From Vescimonas coprocola (GTDB lineage: Bacteria; Bacillota; Clostridia; Oscillospirales; Oscillospiraceae), in NCBI RefSeq assembly GCF_018408575.1, contig NZ_AP023418.1, forward strand, positions 744,001 to 808,000: 64,000 nt of DNA, written 5' to 3'. Position 1 is the first letter of the stretch, and every line of letters begins with the position of its first letter. Of this stretch, positions 42,097 through 50,509 are shown piece by piece. The notes beneath the pieces are model-generated. The model saw only the letters and a program-made list of their open reading frames with translations. It was not told the origin of the DNA and searched no databases. A program made the position numbers and the translations under genes.

Positions 42097-43417
42097 CTTC
42101 TTCTCCCTTCTGACGGATGCTCATGATGATGGGCGTACCCTCCAGCCCGAACACGCTGCGGATCTGATTTTCCAGATACCGGCGATAGGAGAAGTGGAAG
42201 AGCTTTTTATCGTTGCAGAACACCACAAAGTGGGGCGGGCGGATGCCCACCTGCGTCATATAATAGATCTTCAGGCGGCGGCCCTTATCCGTGGGGGGCT
42301 GCACACGGGTCTGTGCATCCGCCAGAACGGAGTTGAGCATACCGGTGGTGATCCGCATGGAGGACTGCTCCCGGACATAGTTGATGAGCTCGAAGAGACG
42401 GGTGACACGCTGGCCGGTCAGGGCGGAGATGAACACGATGGGGGCGTAGGTCATATAGCTCAGGTCCCGGCGGATATCCTCCCGCATCCGGTCCATGGTC
42501 TTGTCGTCCTTTTCCACCAGATCCCACTTGTTCACCACGATGATACAGGCCTTGCCGGCCTCGTGGGCCAGACCCGCCACCTTGGTATCCTGCTCCGTGA
42601 CGCCGTCCTGTGCGTCGATCATGATGAGGCACACATCGCTGCGCTCGATGGCCATGGTGGCCCGCAGGACACTGTATTTTTCGATGTTGTCGTCCACCTT
42701 GGACTTTTTCCTCATTCCGGCGGTGTCGATGAAGTTATACTTACCGGTCTCGTTTTCAAAGTAGCTGTCGATGGCGTCCCGTGTGGTGCCGGCCACGTTG
42801 CTGACGATGACCCGCTGCTGGCCCAGGATACGGTTGGTGAGGGAGGACTTGCCCACATTGGGCTTGCCGATGATGGCCACCTGAATGACGTCGCTGTCCT
42901 CTTCCTCCTCGTCCTCCGGGGGGAAGTATTGCAGGCAGGCATCCAGCAGGTCGCCGGTGCCGTGGCCGTGGACGGCGGACACGGCGATGGGGTCGCCCAG
43001 ACCCAGATTGTAGAACTCATAGAAGTCCGGGTCTACGGCGCCGGTGGAGTCCATCTTGTTCACTGCCAGCACGATGGGCTTCTTAGAGCGCTGGAGCATC
43101 CCGGCCACCTCCTGGTCGGCGGCGGTCATGCCGGTCTTGATGTCGGTAACGAAGATGATGACGTTGGCGTTGTCGATGGCGATCTGAGCCTGCTCCCGCA
43201 TGAAGGCAAGGATCTGGTTGTCGGTATTGGGTTCGATACCGCCGGTATCCACCAGGCGGAACTTGCGGCCGTTCCAATCGGACTCCCCGTAAATGCGGTC
43301 ACGGGTGACACCGGGAGTGTCCTCCACGATGGACAGACGCCGACCGATGATCTTGTTGAACAGCATGGACTTGCCCACGTTGGGCCGTCCGACGATGGCA
43401 ATCAAGGGTTTGGACAT
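42089..43417 (-). CDS. der: ribosome assembly GTPase Der (EngA)
   Basis: A 442-residue GTPase with two tandem G domains and a C-terminal KH-like domain. The first domain has IVGRPNVGKSMLFN and VDTGGIEPN; the second has IIGKPNVGKSSLTN, DTAGMRKKSKVDDNIEKYSV and NKWDLVEKD. The KH-like end contains GRRLKIYYMTQVGIRPPHFV. Der acts in 50S subunit maturation. It lies five bases downstream of the DUF512 gene and overlaps plsY. Confidence 0.97.
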   Translation of the reverse strand: MSKPLIAIVGRPNVGKSMLFNKIIGRRLSIVEDTPGVTRDRIYGESDWNGRKFRLVDTGGIEPNTDNQILAFMREQAQIAIDNANVIIFVTDIKTGMTAADQEVAGMLQRSKKPIVLAVNKMDSTGAVDPDFYEFYNLGLGDPIAVSAVHGHGTGDLLDACLQYFPPEDEEEEDSDVIQVAIIGKPNVGKSSLTNRILGQQRVIVSNVAGTTRDAIDSYFENETGKYNFIDTAGMRKKSKVDDNIEKYSVLRATMAIERSDVCLIMIDAQDGVTEQDTKVAGLAHEAGKACIIVVNKWDLVEKDDKTMDRMREDIRRDLSYMTYAPIVFISALTGQRVTRLFELINYVREQSSMRITTGMLNSVLADAQTRVQPPTDKGRRLKIYYMTQVGIRPPHFVVFCNDKKLFHFSYRRYLENQIRSVFGLEGTPIIMSIRQKGEEDA

Positions 43418-43422
43418 GGGTA

Positions 43423-44751
43423 TCAGCTCCTTCCGTTGTCCTGCCGGCTTTCCGCCGGGGCAAAGAGGGCGTCGGCCAGATCGAAGCCGTCCAGACCCAC
43501 CACCTGTACGGGGCGGTCCAGCTCCTGAGACAGACGCTCTACTGTATAATCATCCAGAAATACCGTTTCACCGTGCCGCAGCATATGCAGCGGGATCAGC
43601 ACCCGGTCTCCCAGCGGCCGCTTTTGCAGCTGGGCGGAGATGTCCTGTCCCGTCAGCAGGCCCGCCACGTCGATGGTGTGGCCGAAGAAGTCGTTGTCGA
43701 TGGCCACCACCTCGCCCCGGAGGTCGGGAAAGCGGGCCTGTGCCTGCTGCACCAGTCCCGTCAGGAAGGGGGCCGCCGCCGTGCCGGTGGCGATGGTGAA
43801 GGAGGAAAATTCCTCCGGTACATCCACCGTATCCAGCGCTGCCAGAAAATCGTCCCCCAGCGAGCGCAGCATCCCCACGCCGTTTTCCAGCTGGCGGTAG
43901 CCCTCGTAGTAGTCCTCCTCCGGCAGGGGGCGGCCCGCCCGCAGGAACAGCTCGTCGGCGCAGAAAAAGCGCCGGGTGCCGAAGCGCTCCAGATTCTCCC
44001 GGCCGAATTCGTCTGCGATGTCGATGATCTCGGCGGCGGTGGCGGCGTCCACGGGGCGCAGCTTGGCAAGGCCCTTGCGGTACTTGGTGATGCCCACCGG
44101 CACCAGCGAGCAGCTGGAGAACTCCATCTCCGTCAGGTCCCGCAGGGTGCGGCGCAGCTGGTCGCCGTCGTTCCAGCCGGGGCAGATGACGATCTGCCCG
44201 TTCATGACGATGCCGGCCTCACAGAACCGGCGCATATACTCCAGAGAGCGCACGGCGTTCTTGTTGCCCAGCATGGTGCAGTGGAGCTGGGGGTCCGTGG
44301 TGTGGACGGAGACGTTGATGGGGCTGATGCGCAGGTCGATGATGCGCTGGGCCTCCCGTTCCGTCAGGTTGGTGAGGGTGATATAGTTGCCCTGCAGAAA
44401 ACTCAGCCGGGCGTCGTCGTCCTTAAAATAGAGGGTCTGGCGCATTCCGGGGGGCATCTGGTCCACAAAGCAGAACACACAGTGGTTGGCGCAGCAGCGC
44501 ATTTCGTCCATCAGATAGGTGTCGAAATTCAGCCCAAGATCCAGGCCCTCTTCCTTTTTGATCTGTACATTCCGCACGGAACCGTTGGGCTCCAGCAGCT
44601 CCAGCCGGCATTTGGCATCGTATCCGTAGAAGCGGTAGTCCAGCACGTCCACGATCTCGTGGCCGTTGATGGTCAGCAGCTTCTCTCCGGGCCGGACCCC
44701 CGCCCGCTGGGCCGGGCTGCGGTGATCCACAGAGGTGATAACAGTACTCAT
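43423..44751 (-). CDS. DUF512 radical SAM protein with N-terminal PDZ domain
   Basis: A 442-residue protein. The N-terminal PDZ-like domain (about 1-70) has SPAQRAGVRPGEKLLTINGH. It is followed by a radical SAM-type cysteine motif CANHCVFCFVDQMPPGMRQT and the DUF512 region with SLVPVGITKYRKGL. Members of this family occur in most anaerobic Clostridia next to der, but no reaction is established. It heads the operon DUF512-der-plsY-eamA. The promoter at 44790-44818 supports the ATG at 44751. Confidence 0.93.
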   Translation of the reverse strand: MSTVITSVDHRSPAQRAGVRPGEKLLTINGHEIVDVLDYRFYGYDAKCRLELLEPNGSVRNVQIKKEEGLDLGLNFDTYLMDEMRCCANHCVFCFVDQMPPGMRQTLYFKDDDARLSFLQGNYITLTNLTEREAQRIIDLRISPINVSVHTTDPQLHCTMLGNKNAVRSLEYMRRFCEAGIVMNGQIVICPGWNDGDQLRRTLRDLTEMEFSSCSLVPVGITKYRKGLAKLRPVDAATAAEIIDIADEFGRENLERFGTRRFFCADELFLRAGRPLPEEDYYEGYRQLENGVGMLRSLGDDFLAALDTVDVPEEFSSFTIATGTAAAPFLTGLVQQAQARFPDLRGEVVAIDNDFFGHTIDVAGLLTGQDISAQLQKRPLGDRVLIPLHMLRHGETVFLDDYTVERLSQELDRPVQVVGLDGFDLADALFAPAESRQDNGRS

Positions 44752-44789
44752 GGGTTCATTCCTTCATATTTCACATTAGCATCCAGTCT

Positions 44790-44818
44790 ATTATAGCCAA
44801 ACCAACGGAATTGTGCAA
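44790..44818 (-). promoter_or_regulatory. promoter of the DUF512-der-plsY-eamA operon
   Basis: On the minus strand, TTGCAC and a perfect TATAAT are 17 bases apart, 38 bases upstream of the DUF512 gene. Confidence 0.85.
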
Positions 44819-44893
44819 GCAAAATGCAGAATTATTCCATGAAAAATACCAGCAGCAGTAGAGGAAAAACTTTCGTTTGCCGCAAAATTCACC

Positions 44894-44922
44894 TTGACAA
44901 GAGGGGAAGAATAGGGTATGAT
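44894..44922 (+). promoter_or_regulatory. promoter of ylxM-ffh
   Basis: A perfect TTGACA at 44894-44899 and TATGAT at 44917-44922 with a 17-base spacer, 45 bases upstream of ylxM. Confidence 0.9.
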
Positions 44923-44967
44923 AGTCATGCTTGTAAAGCAAATCGACTTTACATAGGAGGGATCTTC

Positions 44968-45333
44968 GTGAAAAACCAGACCTATCGCATGACGATGCTG
45001 TTCGATTTTTATGGGGAGATCCTCACGGACCGGCAGAAGGAGTTCTTTGATCTTTACTACAATGAGGATCTGTCACTGGCGGAGATCGCTGAGAACTACG
45101 GCATCTCCCGGCAGGGCGTCCGGGACGTCATTGTCCGGGCGGAGGCCGCCATGACGGAGCTGGAGGATAAGACGGGTCTCATCCGGCGCTTCATGCAGAT
45201 GCAGAAGAAGGTGCAGGGCATTGAGGACGCCGCCAAGGAGATCAGAACTATCAACTACCGGCAGTATGAGAATCCGGAGCTGGAACGGCTGACGGCGCAG
45301 ATCTGCGAATATGCCGCCGCTCTGAGGGAGTAA
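44968..45333 (+). CDS. ylxM: YlxM/p13-like DNA-binding protein
   Basis: A 121-residue protein of the UPF0122/YlxM family. It has a sigma-70 region-4-like helix-turn-helix, FDLYYNEDLSLAEIAENYGI followed by SRQGVRDVIVRAE. It is located upstream of ffh in most Firmicutes and is thought to modulate the signal recognition particle pathway; its target is not known. The start is GTG 44968, with TAGGAGGG seven bases upstream; the longer open frame lacks a start with a ribosome site. Confidence 0.92.
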   Translation: MKNQTYRMTMLFDFYGEILTDRQKEFFDLYYNEDLSLAEIAENYGISRQGVRDVIVRAEAAMTELEDKTGLIRRFMQMQKKVQGIEDAAKEIRTINYRQYENPELERLTAQICEYAAALRE

Positions 45334-45336
45334 GCT

Positions 45337-46722
45337 ATGGCATTTGAAGGACTTTCCGAAAAACTCAACGCCGCATTCAAAAAGCTCCGTGGCAAGGGCC
45401 GTCTCACCGAGGCGGATGTCCGGGAGGGGATGCGTGAGGTGCGGCTGGCGCTGCTGGAGGCGGACGTCAGCTATAAGGTGGTCAAGGATTTTGTGGCGCA
45501 GGTCACAGATCGCTGTGTAGGCGCAGATGTGCTGGACAGCCTGACCCCCGGTCAGCAGATCGTCAAGATCGTCAACGAGGAGCTAACGGCCCTGATGGGC
45601 GGCTCCAACGCTCGGCTGACCTTTGCCTCCAAGGGCCCCACCATTGTGATGATGGTGGGTCTGCAGGGTGCCGGTAAGACCACCAACGGCGCCAAGCTGG
45701 CGGGCCTGATGCGCCGACAGTTCGGCAAGCGGCCGTTGCTGGTGGCCTGCGATGTGTACCGTCCGGCCGCTATCAACCAGCTGCAGGTAGTGGGCAAACA
45801 GTTGGATATCCCGGTGTTTGAAATGGGTCAGGCGGACCCGGTACACATTGCCGAGGAGGCCGTCAAGTACGCCAGGGACCACGGCAACGACATGGTCTTT
45901 CTGGATACCGCAGGACGGCTGCATATCGATGAGGCCCTGATGGACGAGCTGAAGGCCATCAAGGCGGCGGTGAAGCCCACAGAGATCCTGCTGGTGGTGG
46001 ATGCCATGACCGGTCAGGATGCGGTGAATGCCGCCTCCGCCTTTGACGAGGCGCTGGGTATCGACGGTGTGCTTCTCACCAAGCTGGACGGCGACGCCCG
46101 TGGCGGTGCAGCGCTCTCCATCCGGGCGGCCACCGGCAAGCCCATCAAGTTCGTGGGTACCGGCGAGAAGCTGGACATGATCGAGCTGTTCCATCCGGAG
46201 CGCATGGCCTCCCGGATCCTGGGCATGGGCGATATGCTGACCTTCATCGAGAAGGCGGAGCAGCAGTACGACGAGAAGCAGGCCAAGAAGCTGGAGGAGA
46301 AGCTCCGCAAGAACCGACTGACGTTGACGGACTATCTGGATCAGATGGAACAGCTGCAGAACATGGGCGACCTGAGCCAGATCGCCGGGATGCTGCCGGG
46401 GAATCTGGGCAAGCAGCTGGATGCCAGCCAGATCGATGAAAAACAGATGGCCCACACCAAGGCCATCATCCTCTCCATGACGCCGCTGGAGCGGGAGAAT
46501 CCCCAGATCCTCAACGCCAGCCGCAAACGGCGCATCGCCGCAGGCTGCGGCTTGCAGGTGGTGGATGTGAACCGGCTGCTGAAGTCCTTCGAGATGCTCC
46601 AGCAGCTCACCAAGTCCATGAGCAAGGGACGCTTCCGGGGGATCCCCGGCATGGGCGGAATGCCCGGTATGGGTGGCCGTGGAAAAATGCAGGGCTTCGG
46701 GCGTAAGAAGCGGCTGAAGTGA
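45337..46722 (+). CDS. ffh: signal recognition particle protein Ffh
   Basis: A 461-residue SRP54-type GTPase that, with SRP RNA, brings nascent membrane proteins to FtsY. The N domain covers about 1-90. The G domain contains GLQGAGKTTNGAKLA, DTAGRLHIDEALMDEL, TKLDGDARGGAALSI and FVGTGEKLD. The methionine-rich M domain ends with MGGMPGMGGRGKMQGFGRKK. It follows ylxM by three bases. The SRP RNA gene is not in this window. Confidence 0.97.
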   Translation: MAFEGLSEKLNAAFKKLRGKGRLTEADVREGMREVRLALLEADVSYKVVKDFVAQVTDRCVGADVLDSLTPGQQIVKIVNEELTALMGGSNARLTFASKGPTIVMMVGLQGAGKTTNGAKLAGLMRRQFGKRPLLVACDVYRPAAINQLQVVGKQLDIPVFEMGQADPVHIAEEAVKYARDHGNDMVFLDTAGRLHIDEALMDELKAIKAAVKPTEILLVVDAMTGQDAVNAASAFDEALGIDGVLLTKLDGDARGGAALSIRAATGKPIKFVGTGEKLDMIELFHPERMASRILGMGDMLTFIEKAEQQYDEKQAKKLEEKLRKNRLTLTDYLDQMEQLQNMGDLSQIAGMLPGNLGKQLDASQIDEKQMAHTKAIILSMTPLERENPQILNASRKRRIAAGCGLQVVDVNRLLKSFEMLQQLTKSMSKGRFRGIPGMGGMPGMGGRGKMQGFGRKKRLK

Positions 46723-46800
46723 CCGGCGCAAAGACCGTAAATAAGTGCAGGAGCATTTATCAAATACAATTCTATTTTACATTATTGGAGGAAAAACATC

Positions 46801-47040
46801 ATGGTTAAGATCAGACTGAGAAGAATGGGCGCTAAGAAGGCTCCTTACTATCGTGTGGTAGTGGCGGATTCCCGCTATCCCCGTGACGGCCGTTTCATCG
46901 AGGAGATCGGCACCTACAACCCCTGCGTGTCTCCCGCTGAGATCAAGATCGACGCTGACCGGGCCCGTGAGTGGATCAAGACCGGTGCTCAGCCCACTGA
47001 GACCGTTCGTGCTCTGCTGAAGAAAGTCGACGTTCAGTAA
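46801..47040 (+). CDS. rpsP: 30S ribosomal protein S16
   Basis: A 79-residue S16 with the family start [20 protein letters not shown] and the segment [25 protein letters not shown] lies 11 bases before the ATG. It follows ffh by 78 bases and precedes khpA, the standard ffh-rpsP-khpA order. In most Firmicutes rimM, trmD and rplS come next; here a strong terminator and pepF follow instead. Confidence 0.97.
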   Translation: MVKIRLRRMGAKKAPYYRVVVADSRYPRDGRFIEEIGTYNPCVSPAEIKIDADRAREWIKTGAQPTETVRALLKKVDVQ

Positions 47041-47055
47041 AGCGGAGGCAGAGGC

Positions 47056-47286
47056 ATGAAGGAGCTGCTGCTCTACATCGCCAGAAGCCTTGTTCAGCAT
47101 CCCGATCAGGTCACTGTGACGGAGGTAGAAACCGGCGATGAGCTGACGCTGGAGCTGCGTGTGGCCCCGGAGGATATGGGCCGGGTCATCGGCCGTCAGG
47201 GCCGCATCGCCAAGGAGATCCGTACCCTGATCCGCTCCTACGCACAGCGCACCGGCGTGAAGGCTTCGGTGGATATTGTAGACTAA
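47056..47286 (+). CDS. khpA: KH-domain RNA-binding protein KhpA
   Basis: A 76-residue single KH-domain protein with the GxxG loop in VIGRQGRIAKEIRTLIRSYA. KhpA works with KhpB (EloR/Jag) as a dimer in RNA chaperone roles tied to cell division in Gram-positive bacteria. GGAGGCAGAGGC precedes the ATG, 15 bases after rpsP. It is the last gene before the terminator. Confidence 0.95.
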   Translation: MKELLLYIARSLVQHPDQVTVTEVETGDELTLELRVAPEDMGRVIGRQGRIAKEIRTLIRSYAQRTGVKASVDIVD

Positions 47287-47314
47287 AGGGAAGGCACATC
47301 CCGTCAAATCGTGT

Positions 47315-47352
47315 AAAACTCCCCCTGCGCCATATGGCGCAGGGGGAGTTTT
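47315..47352 (+). terminator. perfect palindromic terminator after khpA
   Basis: AAAACTCCCCCTGCGCCAT is followed directly by its exact complement, a 19-bp perfect stem that ends in TTTT on the plus strand and, symmetrically, on the minus strand. Confidence 0.9.
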
Positions 47353-47385
47353 GGTATGAGGTTTGGATGAGATCATTCCGAAAGG

Positions 47386-47422
47386 CATCCCCCATTCTGC
47401 CGGGGCAGCGGAATGGGGGATG
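47386..47422 (-). terminator. hairpin downstream of pepF
   Basis: CATCCCCCATTC and GAATGGGGGATG form a 12-bp stem, with an inner CTGCC/GGCAG stem. On the minus strand it follows pepF by about 36 bases and is succeeded by CCTTTC. Confidence 0.7.
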
Positions 47423-47457
47423 GTCATAGGTCGGGATAGCTGTGCAGGAAAACTGCT

Positions 47458-49257
47458 TTACAGCAGCTCTGCCAGCTCGTCTACCAGCTCACCAAACAGG
47501 GCCAGAGCGCTGTTGACGGGCTCCGGAGAACTCATATCCACGCCGGCGATCTTCAGCAGGCTGATGGGGTCGGTGCTGCAGCCGCCGGAGAGGAACTTCT
47601 TATAGTCCGCCACGGCGGGAGCGCCCTCCTTGAGGATGCGGTTGGCGATGGCAACGGCGGCGGAGAAACCGGTGGCGTACTGGAACACATAGTAGTTATA
47701 GAAGAAGTGGGGGATTCTGGCCCACTCCAGAGCGATCTGGTCATCGGAGATCATATCCGGGCCGAAGTAGAGCTTATTGAGTTCATGATACTTCCTGCAC
47801 AGGGCGTCCGCCGTCAGGGCCTCGCCGTTTTCGGCCATCTTGCCCATGGCCAGTTCGAACTCAGCGAACATGGTCTGGCGGTACACGGTACCCTTGAACT
47901 GATCCAGGAAGTGGTTGATGAGATAGGCACGCTGCTTCTTGTCGGTGGTCTTGCTCAGCAGGTGGCGCATCAGCAGTACCTCGTTGCAGGTGGAGGCCAC
48001 CTCGGCTACGAAGATGACATAGTCGCTGGTGCTGATGGGCTGATACTTGCAGCTGTGGTAGCTGTGCAGGGCGTGGCCCATTTCGTGGGCCAGCGTGAAC
48101 TGGCAGTCCAGATTGTTCTTGTGGTTCAGCAGCACATAGGGGTGGGGACGGCTGATGCCGGAGGAATAGGCGCCGCCACGCTTGCCCACGTTCTCGTAGA
48201 CGTCGATCCAGCGGTTGTTGAAGCCCTCCTTCAGCAGAGCCACATAGTCATCGCCCAGCACATGGAGGGCCTCCAGCACGGTCTCCTTGGCCTGCTCATA
48301 GGTGATCTCCTTGTCGGCGTCCGCCACAATGGGGGTATAGACGTCGTACATATGCAGCTCGTCCACGCCCATGACCTTTTTTCGCAGGGCCACATAGCGG
48401 TACATCTTATCCAGATTGCCGTGGACTGCCTCAATGAGGTTCAGATACACCGGCACCGGCACCTCGGTGGCGTCCAGAGATGCCTGAAGGGTGCTGTCGT
48501 AGTGGCGGGCGTTGGCGAAGAAGCACAGCTGCTTGAACTGGCCGTCCAGCGTGGCGGCCACGGTGTTCTTATACTGGCCCAGCGCCTTGTAGTAGGTCTC
48601 GAAGGCACGGCGGCGCAGTTCCCGGTCGGGGCTCATCAGCATGGGGACGAAGGTGGCGTCCGTCAGCTGATGGGCATTGCCGGCCTCGTCCACCACGTCA
48701 GGATAGACCATATCGGCGTTGCGGAACACGCTGGCTACGTTCTCGGAGGCGTTGGCCATCTCGCCGGCGGAGGCCAGCAGCTTCTCCTCGGCAGGGGAGA
48801 GGATATGGGCCTTGCGGCGGCGGATCTGATACAGGCTGCGGCGGTAGGTCTCCAGCTCCGGCTGGGCGGTGTAGAACAGATTCAGGGTATCCTCCGGGAT
48901 CTCCATGATCTCCGGGGTGGCGAAGGCGGCGGCGCTGGAGATGGTCACCAGCGTGCTCATGGCTTTGCCGCGCATATCCTGATAGAAACTGTTGCCGGTG
49001 TCCTCGTCGCCCTTGCAGCTGGCGTAGCCATACAGGCGGCTCAACCGCTCCTCCACCTGATCCTGGAGCCGGAACCATGCCAGCAGGTCCTCGGCACTGC
49101 GGCCCAGCGTGCCACGGAAGGCGGCGATCTGCTTCGGGAGGGCCTTCAGGGCTTCGTATTCTTCATTCCAAGCCTGATCGCTTTCATACAGGTCCTTCAG
49201 GTTCCATGTGTATTCCTCCGGAACCTCACTGCGCTGGGGGATGATCTGGTTTGCCAT
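47458..49257 (-). CDS. pepF: oligoendopeptidase F
   Basis: A 599-residue M3 metallopeptidase that degrades oligopeptides in the cytoplasm. The zinc motif HEMGH (His391, Glu392, His395) lies in CQFTLAHEMGHALHSYHS, and the third ligand Glu is in FVAEVASTCNE. Length and N-terminal PQRSEVPEEYTWNLKDLYES match PepF. The start has AGGAGG about eight bases upstream. It is a single gene with its own promoter (49294-49299 as -10) and hairpin. Confidence 0.96.
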   Translation of the reverse strand: MANQIIPQRSEVPEEYTWNLKDLYESDQAWNEEYEALKALPKQIAAFRGTLGRSAEDLLAWFRLQDQVEERLSRLYGYASCKGDEDTGNSFYQDMRGKAMSTLVTISSAAAFATPEIMEIPEDTLNLFYTAQPELETYRRSLYQIRRRKAHILSPAEEKLLASAGEMANASENVASVFRNADMVYPDVVDEAGNAHQLTDATFVPMLMSPDRELRRRAFETYYKALGQYKNTVAATLDGQFKQLCFFANARHYDSTLQASLDATEVPVPVYLNLIEAVHGNLDKMYRYVALRKKVMGVDELHMYDVYTPIVADADKEITYEQAKETVLEALHVLGDDYVALLKEGFNNRWIDVYENVGKRGGAYSSGISRPHPYVLLNHKNNLDCQFTLAHEMGHALHSYHSCKYQPISTSDYVIFVAEVASTCNEVLLMRHLLSKTTDKKQRAYLINHFLDQFKGTVYRQTMFAEFELAMGKMAENGEALTADALCRKYHELNKLYFGPDMISDDQIALEWARIPHFFYNYYVFQYATGFSAAVAIANRILKEGAPAVADYKKFLSGGCSTDPISLLKIAGVDMSSPEPVNSALALFGELVDELAELL

Positions 49258-49293
49258 ATCTGATTCCTCCTATGATAAAGATACGTTAGAGAC

Positions 49294-49299
49294 ATTATA
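49294..49299 (-). promoter_or_regulatory. -10 element of the pepF promoter
   Basis: TATAAT on the minus strand with TG one base upstream, 37 bases before pepF; the -35 (TTCCCT at 16 bases) is poor. Confidence 0.6.
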
Positions 49300-49398
49300 C
49301 CATAAGTTTCCGAAAAGGGAAGTCCCCAGTTTCACGGCGGTGGCATAGAATGGGATGAGCCGCTTGGCTCACACATGACCTGTGAGGAGGAAGGACTC

Positions 49399-49860
49399 TT
49401 GTACACAGAAATCACCAACGCTGCGGCGGAGAATAAGTGCCCGGAGGGGAAGGGGCAGCTGCCGGGACGGTGCGCCGCTATGGCGTTTCCCTTTGTGGCT
49501 ATGCAGGGGCAGGACCCCAAGCGCTACGATCAGCGGGAGGCCTTGCAGCAGGGGACGCTGTTCCCCGGACTGGACCTGCCGTTTCATAAGGAGCTGAAAA
49601 GCCGGTTCCCGGCGGCCAACACGGCGCTGTCAGAGCTGATGGCACTGGATTTCGCCATCGACGAGCTGGGGCTGTATCTGGTGACCCATGCCGAGGATCA
49701 GGAGGTGCTGGCCCTCTACTGGGAATATATCCGGTTGGCGCAGGAGGGGAGAGCCCGCTATGAGGCGCAGTACGGCCCCTTGACCCAGACCACCGTTACC
49801 GAGGGCGGCTACCGGTGGCTCAAGGACCCGTGGCCCTGGGATGAAGGAGGTTCGGACTGA
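49399..49860 (+). CDS. fused spore coat protein CotJA-CotJB
   Basis: A 153-residue protein that joins two normally separate coat proteins. Residues 1-70 are CotJA-like (AFPFVAMQGQDPKRYDQREA then LQQGTLFPGLDLPFH). Residues 75-153 are CotJB-like (ELMALDFAIDELGLYLVTH, LALYWEYIRL, YGPLTQT and WLKDPWPWDEGG). The reading frame is continuous, with no stop between them. The start is TTG 49399 with GGAGG eight bases upstream. CATAGAAT at 49344 resembles a mother-cell sigma -10. It ends on the ATG of cotJC. Confidence 0.88.
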   Translation: MYTEITNAAAENKCPEGKGQLPGRCAAMAFPFVAMQGQDPKRYDQREALQQGTLFPGLDLPFHKELKSRFPAANTALSELMALDFAIDELGLYLVTHAEDQEVLALYWEYIRLAQEGRARYEAQYGPLTQTTVTEGGYRWLKDPWPWDEGGSD

Positions 49861-50456
49861 TGTTTGTCTATGAGAAGAAGCTGCAATACCCGGTACGCAT
49901 CGCCAACCCCAATCCCAAACTGGCGGCCTTCATCATCAGCCAGTACGGCGGGCCGGACGGAGAGCTGGGAGCCTCCCTGCGGTATCTCAGCCAGCGCTAC
50001 ACCATGCCATACCCGGAGCTGAAGGCGCTGCTGACGGATATTGGTGTGGAGGAGCTGGGGCATCTGGAGATGGTGGGAACCATCGTTCACCAGCTGACCA
50101 GGAACATGACGGAGCAGGAGGTAAAGGACGCCGGCTATGAAGCGTACTTCGTGGATCACACCGCCGGGGTCTATCCCACTGCCGCCTCCGGCTTCCCGTG
50201 GAACGCCGCCTCCATGGCGGTGAAGGGGGACCTGATTGCAGATCTGACAGAGGACCTTGCAGCAGAGCAGAAGGCCCGTGTGACCTATGACAACATCCTG
50301 CGGTTGTCGGATGACCCCGACGTCAACGATGTCATCAAGTTCCTGCGGGCCCGTGAGATCGTCCATTTCCAGCGCTTCGGCGAGGGGCTGCGGCTGGCAA
50401 AGGAGAAGATGGATCAGAAGAATCTCTACTTCGTCAACCCCTCCTTCGATCAGTAG
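49860..50456 (+). CDS. cotJC: spore coat protein CotJC (manganese-catalase family)
   Basis: A 198-residue ferritin-like protein. The four-helix core includes EKKLQYPVRIANPNPKLAAF, GELGASLRYLSQRYTMP, DIGVEELGHLEMVGTIVHQL (Glu and His ligands) and AREIVHFQRFGEGLRLA. CotJC belongs to the Mn-catalase family and is a coat component in Bacillus and Clostridia. It begins one base inside the CotJA-CotJB stop, so they are coupled. The strong terminator follows. Confidence 0.94.
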   Translation: MFVYEKKLQYPVRIANPNPKLAAFIISQYGGPDGELGASLRYLSQRYTMPYPELKALLTDIGVEELGHLEMVGTIVHQLTRNMTEQEVKDAGYEAYFVDHTAGVYPTAASGFPWNAASMAVKGDLIADLTEDLAAEQKARVTYDNILRLSDDPDVNDVIKFLRAREIVHFQRFGEGLRLAKEKMDQKNLYFVNPSFDQ

Positions 50457-50464
50457 GAGAACTG

Positions 50465-50499
50465 CAAAAAATGTCCGGCCCTATGGCCGGACATTTTTT
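50465..50499 (+). terminator. bidirectional terminator between cotJC and pfp
   Basis: AAAAAATGTCCGGCC and GGCCGGACATTTTTT form a 15-bp perfect stem with a CTAT loop, with T-runs on both strands. Confidence 0.93.
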
Positions 50500-50509
50500 A
50501 TGGCTGCAA

